This document shows positions 41,873 through 48,927 of a DNA stretch of 64,000 bases, piece by piece. The stretch is from Candidatus Nomurabacteria bacterium (lineage in GTDB: Bacteria; Patescibacteriota; Minisyncoccia; Phycocordibacterales; UBA10002): NCBI GenBank assembly GCA_943354745.1, contig CALRDB010000001.1:21472-85471 (forward strand). The letters run 5' to 3'. The notes below the pieces were generated by a model. It did no database searches, had not been told where the DNA came from, and worked only from the letters and a program-made list of their open reading frames with translations. The position numbers and the translations under genes were made by a program. Numbering within the stretch: position 1 is the stretch's first letter; each line of letters starts with the position of its first letter.

Positions 41873-43213
41873 ATGATCGTTGCAATTATTCAATCTAGAA
41901 TGGGCTCGACACGCCTTCCCGGTAAGATGCTTAGAAAAATCGGAGATAAAACGCTACTCGAGCATGTAGTGCTCCGTGCGACGCATGCCAAGACAATTTC
42001 CTCTGTGGTGATTGCTACCACTGATCAGCCAGAGGATGATGTGCTTGCGAGTATCGCCAAGAAGCTCGGTGTAGTGTGCTTTCGAGGTTCAGAGCATGAT
42101 GTCCTCGACAGATATTATAAAGCAGCCAAACAGTACAGAGCGGATACCGTTGTCCGTCTTACTGGTGATTGTCCGTTCATTGATCCGGAAATCATAGACC
42201 GAGTGGTTAATGCATACCTAAAGAGTAAAAAGAAAGTGGACTATGTGAGTAATGTTCATCCTCCCACATTTCCCGATGGAATGGATGTGGAAGTATTTTC
42301 TTTTTCCGCGTTGGAGCGCGCGTGGAAAGAAGCAAAGCTCCCCTCTGAGCGCGAACACGTTACCCCGTTTTTCTACGGCCACGGACTCTTTCGTGTGAAA
42401 AATGTACGTGACCCCAACGATAACTCTGGTATTCGTCTTACGGTTGATACGCATGAAGATTTTCGGTTGGTAAGAAAGATATATGCTGAACTTTTTACGA
42501 GCAATAGGTCTTTCGACCTCAAAGATATTCTAGCGCTGCTTAAACAACGACCGGAATTGGCACTCATTAACGGTCATCTCTTGAGGAATGAGGGATACGT
42601 GAAATCGATTCGAAAAGACAGTACAGAGGTTTACCTCGTATTGGGGGGTACTGCAAGGAAGGGGGGAGACCGTTGGTGTACGACATTGTTTGAGCATAAA
42701 GGAGATCTCGGTGATCGGCTGCGGGTCACTGCTGCCGCCATGTTGTATCATGCCAAATCGATCAAGCCAGTAGTAGTAGTTTTGGGGGGAAGGGGGACAC
42801 TCCCGCCGGAAGCCCCTACGGTCGCAAAGATTATTGAGGAGGAACTGGTTTCGTTGGGAGTGTTGAAAGAGTATGTGGTGCGGGAAGAAAAATCTCGGAA
42901 TACCTTTGAACAACTCTACAACAGCCTTCCGTTTTTATCTGACTCCGGCACAATGACACTTATTTCTAATCGATATCATCTCCCGAGAATTCGCGCGTTC
43001 ATACACAACCGGGCGGAATTAGTTCCGCTTAAACAATTACTCTTAACAAAAAGACTCATGCTTGTTGGGGCTGAGACGATAGTGGGCAAGAAAGATGCTT
43101 CGTTGACGGCTCAAATAAAAGATTGGTATCGGTCGTCCCGCGTGTCTGAAATTATTAAAAGTGAGGAGAAAGGAGTGAAGGAAATAAAAAGAGGTCTCTA
43201 TACAAGCACATGA
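41873..43213 (+). CDS. Fusion: pseudaminic acid cytidylyltransferase (PseF/SpsF-like) plus DUF218/YdcF-like domain
   Basis: The 446-residue protein joins two domains. Residues 1 to about 240 form a SpsF/PseF-type cytidylyltransferase (IIQSRMGSTRLPGKML, VVRLTGDCPFIDPEII, TVDTHEDF). Residues about 252-400 match the DUF218/SanA/YdcF fold: VYLVLGGTAR, VVVVLGGRGTLPPEAPTVAKIIEEEL, EEKSRNTFEQL and LISNRYHLPRIRAF. I know of no standard pathway enzyme with this combination. It overlaps the next gene (PseH-PseI) by 4 bases, so it probably acts in CMP-pseudaminic acid formation. PseG, the UDP-sugar hydrolase normally encoded here, is missing. Confidence 0.82.
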   Translation: MIVAIIQSRMGSTRLPGKMLRKIGDKTLLEHVVLRATHAKTISSVVIATTDQPEDDVLASIAKKLGVVCFRGSEHDVLDRYYKAAKQYRADTVVRLTGDCPFIDPEIIDRVVNAYLKSKKKVDYVSNVHPPTFPDGMDVEVFSFSALERAWKEAKLPSEREHVTPFFYGHGLFRVKNVRDPNDNSGIRLTVDTHEDFRLVRKIYAELFTSNRSFDLKDILALLKQRPELALINGHLLRNEGYVKSIRKDSTEVYLVLGGTARKGGDRWCTTLFEHKGDLGDRLRVTAAAMLYHAKSIKPVVVVLGGRGTLPPEAPTVAKIIEEELVSLGVLKEYVVREEKSRNTFEQLYNSLPFLSDSGTMTLISNRYHLPRIRAFIHNRAELVPLKQLLLTKRLMLVGAETIVGKKDASLTAQIKDWYRSSRVSEIIKSEEKGVKEIKRGLYTST

Positions 43214-44775
43214 ACAGCGTTTTACGAAGAGCAACAGAGAAAGATACGAAATTCTTATTTGAACTCCGGAATGAAATTTCGGTGAGAGAAGCTTCGTTTA
43301 CTACCAACAAGGTTTCGTTTGAAGAGCACACGGTATGGCTCGCGAAAAAGCTGAAAGATTCCCGAACGGTGTTGTACGTTGCTGAGACGAATGGTCAAGC
43401 CGTGGCGCAAATCCGATTTGATTGTACTGGGAGGGAGGCGGCAGAAATTAGCGTTGCGGTTGCTCCCTTACATCGGGGACTCGGCTTCGGTACTCATTTG
43501 ATCTCAATGGCAACTGTTCTCTTCTTTAGCGAAAACCCACAGATTACAAGAGTTCACGCCTACATAAAGAAAGGTAATGAAGCATCACTGCGAAGCTTCC
43601 TGAGGTCAGGGTATAGTGTACCTCGTGAAGTCCAACATGGCGGGCAACGTGTGATGCGGATGACCGGTCGCTCATTTCAGCCACTTAGTGTTGCAGAAAA
43701 AAAGATTGGTCCGGGGAATCCCTGCTTTATTGTTGCTGAGATTTCAGCGAATCATCATCAAGATTTTGACGAAGCTGTTCGTTTGGTTACCGCGGCGGTA
43801 CAAGCGGGAGTTGACGCAGTGAAGCTCCAAACCTACACCGCAGATACTATCACCCTGAATTCCGATAAAGAGTGGTTTCGGGTTGGCGGCCAGAATAATC
43901 CCGAAGCGTGGAAAGGGAAGACATTGTATGAACTGTATCGGGAGGCGCATACGCCGTGGAAATGGCAACCGAAACTAAAGAAGCTTGCTGATAAGCTCGG
44001 TGTCATGTTGTTCTCCTCGCCTTTTGATGAATCCGCTGTAGATTTTTTGGAAGAAATGGATGTCCCTTGTTATAAGATTGCTTCATACGAAGCGACTGAT
44101 TTTGTGTTGCTTCGAAAAGTGGCACGGACGGGAAAACCGATACTCATATCTGTTGGTTATGCATCGCTCTCTGAAATCAAATTCGCTCTGAAAACACTTC
44201 GAGAAAACGGTGCAACCGATGTAGCGTTACTTCATTGTGTAACTGGGTACACAGAACACCCCGTGTTGACGGATATGCATCTTTCGAACATCAAGGACCT
44301 TCAGAGCAGGTATAACCTACCTGTTGGGTTTTCAGACAATAACACCGGCATCGAAATTCCCCTCATGGCCGTTGCAGCGGGGGCTTGTATACTTGAGAAG
44401 CATCTCATTTTGGACCGAAGCAAAGGCGGTCCGGATGCGCGTTTTTCGCTGGAACCGAAGGAACTCAAGGAAATGGTTCTGAGGATTAGGATGATGGAAT
44501 CGGGAAAAGAGAGTGTACAAGTAACAAAGGAAGCGTTTGGCCAACCTCACTATGGACCGGTGAATGAGATTGAAACATACAACAAACGCTGGCGTAGGTC
44601 GCTTTTTGCGGGAAGAGATATTAAAAAGGGAGAACTATTCACGAAAGAAAACGTCCGTGATGTGCGCCCGGCGTTTGGTCTAGAAACCAAATACTATGAT
44701 CAAGTGTTAGGTAAAAAAGCCACCAAGGATATTTCTTTCGCCACGCCACTTTCTTGGAATCTTATTTCCGAATAG
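43210..44775 (+). CDS. Fusion: GNAT N-acetyltransferase (PseH-like) plus pseudaminic acid synthase (PseI)
   Basis: The 521-residue protein starts with a GNAT domain (about 1-155): LRRATEKDTKFLFELRNEISVREAS, EISVAVAPLHRGLGFGTHLI (acetyl-CoA loop) and EASLRSFLRSGY. Residues about 158-521 are a NeuB/PseI synthase: CFIVAEISANHHQDFDEAV, VKLQTYTADTITL, GFSDNNTGIEI, ILEKHLILDRSKGGPDARFSLEP, and a C-terminal SAF domain (RPAFGLETKYYD). SANHHQ and the DARFSLEP ending are PseI rather than NeuB features. It joins the 4-N-acetylation and PEP-condensation steps, which are separated by the PseG hydrolysis step. Confidence 0.9.
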   Translation: MNSVLRRATEKDTKFLFELRNEISVREASFTTNKVSFEEHTVWLAKKLKDSRTVLYVAETNGQAVAQIRFDCTGREAAEISVAVAPLHRGLGFGTHLISMATVLFFSENPQITRVHAYIKKGNEASLRSFLRSGYSVPREVQHGGQRVMRMTGRSFQPLSVAEKKIGPGNPCFIVAEISANHHQDFDEAVRLVTAAVQAGVDAVKLQTYTADTITLNSDKEWFRVGGQNNPEAWKGKTLYELYREAHTPWKWQPKLKKLADKLGVMLFSSPFDESAVDFLEEMDVPCYKIASYEATDFVLLRKVARTGKPILISVGYASLSEIKFALKTLRENGATDVALLHCVTGYTEHPVLTDMHLSNIKDLQSRYNLPVGFSDNNTGIEIPLMAVAAGACILEKHLILDRSKGGPDARFSLEPKELKEMVLRIRMMESGKESVQVTKEAFGQPHYGPVNEIETYNKRWRRSLFAGRDIKKGELFTKENVRDVRPAFGLETKYYDQVLGKKATKDISFATPLSWNLISE

Positions 44776-44776
44776 C

Positions 44777-44804
44777 TTGTCAGAGGTGTCTAGTATGCTA
44801 CTAT
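44777..44804 (+). promoter_or_regulatory. Sigma70-type promoter with extended -10, leaderless, for the ligase gene
   Basis: TTGTCA (44777-44782), a 16-base spacer and TGC-TACTAT (hexamer 44799-44804) stand 7 bases before the ATG at 44812. Confidence 0.6.
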
Positions 44805-44811
44805 TGCGCCT

Positions 44812-47001
44812 ATGAAAACAATTGATAACGCACTTCTTTGGGTGACAAGATTCGGAGTCTTTTTGGTACCGTTCGTACCCCTTATTGTTGCGACTTCTCT
44901 TTTCTTTCCTTTTATCACGGGGAAAGGTTTTGCGTTTCGGATCATTACGGAAATAGTGTTCGGTTGCTACATCCTCTTGGCATTACGTCAACCGGAATTT
45001 CGTCCCAAACGCTCGTATATTCTTTACGCCGTTCTGTCATTTCTCGCGATTGTCTTTCTTGCTGATGTTCTCGCCGTTAATCCTTTTAAGGCTTTCTGGA
45101 GTAATTTCGAACGCATGGAGGGGTTCGTTACGATGATTCATCTCGGGATGTATTTCCTCGTGACCTCCTCGGTGCTCCATGGAGAGAAGTGGTGGTATCG
45201 ATTTTTTGCAACCTCCGTTGGTGTTTCAGCCTTCCTGGGTATATACGGAATGCTTCAGTTGGGAGGGAAAATCGTCATTAACCAAGGTGGAGTTCGGCTC
45301 GATGGCACCTTTGGTAATGCTGCGTATTTCGCCGGCTACATGCTTTTCCATATTTTCCTCACCCTTTTCCTTATAGTTAGACATCGACTTCCTGCCGGCA
45401 TAAAGTGGCTTTATGGGGCGGCACTATTCCTGCAGGTATTTGCGCTTATCTTTACCGCAACAAGAGGAGCTGGTGTAGGCCTTATTGGAGGATTGTCAGT
45501 CTTTCTTCTCCTTGTCGTGTTCTTTGAAAGGAAAAACAAAAGACTTCGTATGGGAGCGGCTGGTATGTTTGTCGCTGTGGCTCTAGTTGTGCTCGGTCTC
45601 TATGCGATGCGGGATGTTTCCTTTGTAAAAAATAACTCAACTCTTACACGTTTTGCGTCTATTTCAGCAAGTGATGCTGGCCCACGGCTTATGGTGTGGG
45701 GAATGGCATGGAAAGGTTTCCAGGAACGGCCGATGTTCGGATGGGGACAAGAAGGATTCAACCACGTCTTCAATAAATACTACGATCCGGGCATGTGGGG
45801 GCAAGAGCAGTGGTTTGACCGAACGCACAACATTTTCTTTGACTGGCTCATTGCTGCCGGAAGTCTAGGTCTCCTATCGTATTTGTCACTGTTTTGCTTC
45901 TTGCTCTGGTACGTATGGAAAGGAAAAGTAACGGACGGAGCGGAACCGTTTTTGTTTGTCGAAAAGAGTGTGCTCATCGGGCTTCTGGTTGCGTACTTCG
46001 TGCACAACTTCTTTGTCTTCGATAACCTCATCAGTTATATTCTTTTCTTTTCGCTACTTGCCTTTGTGCACATGCGCTTTTCCACGCCATTCCCATTGCA
46101 ACAGAAGCTTGCTCCGATGCGTAGTGAACAGGCCACCTCAACGGTTGGTGCAATCCTGCTTGTCGCGGTCCTAGGGGGTATTTATTTTCTAAACATTCGT
46201 CCTATCGGTGTCGCTTCTGATCTTATCGAAGCGCTCAGGCCACAATCAAAAGGTATTACTGAGAATCTTGGGTTCTACAAAAAAGCTTTTGAGCTGGAGA
46301 CCGTTGGAACACAGGAGGTTGGTGAGCAGGCTATGCAGGCTGCGATTACCGTTGCCGGGGCGAATAATGTGCCTGACTCTGTCAAGAGTGAATTTATAAC
46401 CTTTGGGACTACCGCGATGACTAGGGAAATTACTCGGGTACCCAAAGATGCGCGACTACTTATGTTCATTGGTGGATTCCTTAACCGATTAGGGAGATAT
46501 GGAGAAGCCCTTCCGTATCTTGAGAAAGCTCATCAAGTTTCTCCAGCCAAACAAACTATCGCGTTCGAACTATCCAATACATACTTCTCTCTTAATCGGG
46601 TAAGCGATGCCTCAACCCTCCTCAAGGCAGCGTATGAAAGTGCACCAAACTATGGAAATGCAAAAATCTTCTACGCAGTGTCCGCAATACGTTCAGGGGA
46701 TTCAAAATTTGCAGAAGAGTTGATTGCAACCATGACTCCCGAAACGGCAATTGACGATCGTTTTGTAAAGGCCTATTTCGAGGTTAAACAGTTTGCTAAA
46801 GTAATCGAATTACTTAAGCTTCGAATTATAAAGAACCCGACAGATGTGCAAGCTCACATCTCACTCGCCGCCGCTTACTTTTCAAATGGAAATCGAAAAG
46901 AAGCTGTTGCTGAACTCCAAAAAACTATCGAGCTTAATCCAGCTTTCAAGGAACAAGGTGAACACTATATAAAGGAGATTCAAGCTGGCCGTACTCCGTA
47001 G
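44812..47001 (+). CDS. O-antigen ligase/polymerase (WaaL/Wzy-type) with C-terminal TPR domain
   Basis: The 729-residue protein has about 12 membrane helices in residues 1-470. The large loop carries GWGQEGFNHVFNKYYDPGMWG and DRTHNIFFDWLIAAG, the Wzy_C/WaaL signature with the conserved His. A soluble part (about 480-725) contains tetratricopeptide-like repeats such as GRYGEALPYLEKAHQVSP and GNRKEAVAELQKTIELNP. Such fusions ligate or polymerise lipid-linked glycans onto acceptors outside the membrane; some act as protein O-glycosyltransferases. It closes the surface-glycan locus. S-layer or pilin glycosylation is as plausible as LPS-like ligation, because no lipid A genes are seen. Confidence 0.85.
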   Translation: MKTIDNALLWVTRFGVFLVPFVPLIVATSLFFPFITGKGFAFRIITEIVFGCYILLALRQPEFRPKRSYILYAVLSFLAIVFLADVLAVNPFKAFWSNFERMEGFVTMIHLGMYFLVTSSVLHGEKWWYRFFATSVGVSAFLGIYGMLQLGGKIVINQGGVRLDGTFGNAAYFAGYMLFHIFLTLFLIVRHRLPAGIKWLYGAALFLQVFALIFTATRGAGVGLIGGLSVFLLLVVFFERKNKRLRMGAAGMFVAVALVVLGLYAMRDVSFVKNNSTLTRFASISASDAGPRLMVWGMAWKGFQERPMFGWGQEGFNHVFNKYYDPGMWGQEQWFDRTHNIFFDWLIAAGSLGLLSYLSLFCFLLWYVWKGKVTDGAEPFLFVEKSVLIGLLVAYFVHNFFVFDNLISYILFFSLLAFVHMRFSTPFPLQQKLAPMRSEQATSTVGAILLVAVLGGIYFLNIRPIGVASDLIEALRPQSKGITENLGFYKKAFELETVGTQEVGEQAMQAAITVAGANNVPDSVKSEFITFGTTAMTREITRVPKDARLLMFIGGFLNRLGRYGEALPYLEKAHQVSPAKQTIAFELSNTYFSLNRVSDASTLLKAAYESAPNYGNAKIFYAVSAIRSGDSKFAEELIATMTPETAIDDRFVKAYFEVKQFAKVIELLKLRIIKNPTDVQAHISLAAAYFSNGNRKEAVAELQKTIELNPAFKEQGEHYIKEIQAGRTP

Positions 47002-47086
47002 TTCAAGATTTTCATGTGATGAGACATACTAATACTTCTGAGTGAAGGGCTGTTCGGTGTATACGCCTATATGTTTTTGTACTAGT

Positions 47087-48235
47087 ATGAGCATGCACAT
47101 GAATATACAAGAACATGTCTCCCTCAAAGAATTGACGACTATGAAGGTGGGCGGGCATGCCCGCTATTTTGTCATCGCTACAACCGTTCAGGATTTATCT
47201 GACGCTGTTTCCTGTGCGAAAGAGAAAGATATTCCTGTCGTGGTACTCGGTGGAGGCTCAAACATGCTGATACACGGCGGGGACATTAATGCCCTTGTTA
47301 TCAAAAATGAAATCAGAGGTATTGAATGGGAATCACACGGAAGTAACACGGAACAGGTGGTTGTTGGAGCAGGCGAAAGTTGGGACGGATTTGTCGCGGA
47401 GGCAGTTACCAGGGAACTCTGGGGAGTTGAGAACCTTTCTGGTATTCCCGGAACCGTGGGAGCTTCTCCGGTCCAGAATATCGGGGCGTATGGTGTGGAG
47501 ATAAAAGACGTTCTCCTGTGGGTCGAAGTATTCGATATCACTTCAGGGAAGATGCGCAGACTTTCCCGTGTTGAATGTGAGCTCGGTTACCGGGACAGCC
47601 TATTTAAAAAACCCGAAGGAAAGAAGTTTGTAGTGACGAAAGTAGCGTTCACTCTCCGAAAGGAAGGCGTCTCTCATACTGAATACAAAGATTTGAAAAC
47701 ATATTTTGCATCGGGTTTCTCCCTCTCTTTAGAGGGGGAGAATGAAAGAGGGGGTGCGCACCCCACCTCAATCCTCCCCTCTAAAGAGGGGAGGAGGAAA
47801 GAGCCAACTCTCGCCGAAATTCGTAAAGCAGTTCTTGAGATTCGTTCAGGTAAATTTCCTGATCTTTCAATATGTGGCACTGCCGGATCGTTTTTCAAGA
47901 ACCCTATTGTCTCGAAAGAAAAGTTTGATGAACTGAAAAAGAAATACCCCGATCTTCCCGGTTTTGAGTTAAGGATGAAAGATAAAGGATTAAAGATTAA
48001 GATTCCGCTCGCATGGATTCTTGACCACGTCTGTGGATTAAAAGGATATGAAAAAGGAAACGTGAAATTATTTGAGAAACAACCAATTGTTCTTGTTCAA
48101 AATGGTTCTGCGTCTGCGGGAGAAATTGAAATATTTGCGCAGGAAATAATCGCAAAGGTGAAAACCAAAACGGGAATTGAAGTCGAGTGGGAAGTGGCTT
48201 TTATCGGTGGCGATAAAAGTCACCCCGCACATTGA
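47087..48235 (+). CDS. murB: UDP-N-acetylenolpyruvoylglucosamine reductase with an in-frame palindromic insert
   Basis: The 382-residue FAD enzyme reduces UDP-GlcNAc-enolpyruvate to UDP-MurNAc. It has VVLGGGSNML (FAD loop), ENLSGIPGTVGASPVQNIGAYGVEI, GYRDSLFK, the catalytic Ser in CGTAGSFFKNP, GLKGYEKGNVKLFEKQP and a terminal Glu in EVEWEVAFIGG. Residues about 211-238 (SLSLEGENERGGAHPTSILP and following) are encoded by palindromic DNA and lie in a loop before TLAEIRKAV. The stop TGA is in the loop of a hairpin at 48222. ATG 47087 is chosen; ATGs at 47093 and 47099 are alternatives. Confidence 0.9.
   Translation: MSMHMNIQEHVSLKELTTMKVGGHARYFVIATTVQDLSDAVSCAKEKDIPVVVLGGGSNMLIHGGDINALVIKNEIRGIEWESHGSNTEQVVVGAGESWDGFVAEAVTRELWGVENLSGIPGTVGASPVQNIGAYGVEIKDVLLWVEVFDITSGKMRRLSRVECELGYRDSLFKKPEGKKFVVTKVAFTLRKEGVSHTEYKDLKTYFASGFSLSLEGENERGGAHPTSILPSKEGRRKEPTLAEIRKAVLEIRSGKFPDLSICGTAGSFFKNPIVSKEKFDELKKKYPDLPGFELRMKDKGLKIKIPLAWILDHVCGLKGYEKGNVKLFEKQPIVLVQNGSASAGEIEIFAQEIIAKVKTKTGIEVEWEVAFIGGDKSHPAH
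47719..47794. repeat. Palindromic repeat element inserted in frame within murB
   Basis: Three dyads follow one another: CCCTCT/AGAGGG (47721-47736), the perfect 14-base palindrome GGGGTGCGCACCCC (47751-47764) and a 10-bp stem CCTCCCCTCT/AGAGGGGAGG (47773-47794). The two outer parts are also roughly inverted copies of each other. The element keeps the reading frame open and adds about 27 residues. Confidence 0.8.
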
Positions 48236-48243
48236 TGCGGGGT
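48222..48243. repeat. Palindrome, left, overlapping the end of murB
   Basis: Stem ACCCCGCA/TGCGGGGT with loop CATTGA; the TGA in the loop is the murB stop codon. Confidence 0.8.
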
Positions 48244-48254
48244 TACAAAGCGCT

Positions 48255-48545
48255 ATGAATGTTCGTAAGTCATATGTGTATATTCTTGCCGATAAACCAA
48301 AGGGTGTCTTATATGTAGGCTCGTCGTTGGATTTAAAAAGACGCATAGCTCGACATAAAAATGAGTCCCTCGCAGGTTTTACAAAAAAGTACCATGTACA
48401 TAACTTAGTGTATTATGAACAGGCACTAAATAGTAACGAAGCATTAAAGAGAGAAATGAAACTTAAGAGATGGAAAAGAAAATGGAAAATTGAGTTGATA
48501 GAAAAAATGAATCCCGGATGGAAAGATTTATATGATAAGATTTGA
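48255..48545 (+). CDS. Small GIY-YIG nuclease
   Basis: The 96-residue protein has YVYIL (GIY), LYVGSS (YIG), the catalytic Arg in LKRRIARHKN, the Glu in ALKREMKLKRW, and ends in NPGWKDLYDKI, a tail common to one widespread group of stand-alone GIY-YIG proteins. ATG 48255 lies 12 bases after the left palindrome; the frame stays open upstream through the murB end without conserved residues. The biological role of the group is unknown. It is the second palindrome-bracketed GIY-YIG gene in the window but belongs to a different subgroup from the one at 39284. Confidence 0.87.
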   Translation: MNVRKSYVYILADKPKGVLYVGSSLDLKRRIARHKNESLAGFTKKYHVHNLVYYEQALNSNEALKREMKLKRWKRKWKIELIEKMNPGWKDLYDKI

Positions 48546-48580
48546 TTTTTTAAATAAATCTTTCGATGGAAAGTTGTAGA

Positions 48581-48599
48581 TCCCGCATCAAGTGCGGGA
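48581..48599. repeat. Palindrome, right, after the GIY-YIG gene
   Basis: Stem TCCCGCA/TGCGGGA with loop TCAAG. Core is an inverted copy of the palindrome at 48222. No T-tract follows, so it is not a standard terminator. Confidence 0.75.
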
Positions 48600-48784
48600 C
48601 GGTTGCAAAAGAATTCGCAATCGGTTATCCACAGTTTGCGGAAAAATCTATTGTATTCGCGTTTCATTACTGCGATAATTAGTGAGGTCGATTATATTTA
48701 TCTATTTACATTAATCAAAGAAAAGAAAAACGGCTGATACGATGTTCTCGATTCTAACTGGGTGGATTCTTTTCTCTAAAAAAC

Positions 48785-48868
48785 ATGGCCGCAAAAAAGC
48801 GAAAAGCTGCTACAAAGCGCAAGACGGTGAAGAAGACCAAGAAGAGCAAGACAACAAAACGACGATAG
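48785..48868 (+). CDS. 27-residue highly basic peptide (histone H1-tail-like)
   Basis: A short frame encodes MAAKKRKAATKRKTVKKTKK followed by SKTTKRR and a TAG stop. More than half of the residues are Lys or Arg and most of the rest are Ala, Thr or Ser, like the tails of bacterial histone H1-like (AlgP/HctA) proteins. It is followed after 2 bases by a strong terminator, so it looks like a complete short transcription unit. DNA or RNA binding is the obvious guess. No Shine-Dalgarno sequence is evident. Its size makes the call less certain than for longer genes. Confidence 0.6.
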   Translation: MAAKKRKAATKRKTVKKTKKSKTTKRR

Positions 48869-48870
48869 TA

Positions 48871-48906
48871 AAAACCGCCCCGATGCAAATCGGGGCGGTT
48901 TTGTAA
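48871..48906 (+). terminator. Rho-independent terminator after the basic peptide
   Basis: AAAACCGCCCCGAT, tetraloop GCAA, ATCGGGGCGGTTTT (48871-48902): a perfect 14-bp stem with T residues at its 3' side. It separates the peptide gene from secA. Confidence 0.88.
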
Positions 48907-48927
48907 AAGAGGTGTTACGGTGTTAGT

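Larger units (their letters stand above)
48222..48599. mobile_element. Candidate GIY-YIG cassette bounded by paired palindromes
   Basis: A hairpin at 48222-48243 (8-bp stem ACCCCGCA/TGCGGGGT) and one at 48581-48599 (stem TCCCGCA/TGCGGGA) enclose only the GIY-YIG gene. The reverse complement of the second (CCCGCACTTGATGCGGG core) equals the first apart from one extra A, so they are inverted copies of the same motif. The first hairpin contains the stop of murB. A mobile unit is inferred, not shown. Confidence 0.55.

Noticed and set aside
41873..44775. Assembly error as the cause of the two domain fusions
   Set aside because: Both frames are continuous, with proper overlaps to the flanking genes and no homopolymer at the domain junctions, although reads would be needed to exclude it fully.
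48625..48633. TTATCCACA, a perfect DnaA-box match
   Set aside because: Only one box is visible, without a cluster, DNA-unwinding element or dnaA/dnaN genes nearby, so an origin call is not supported.
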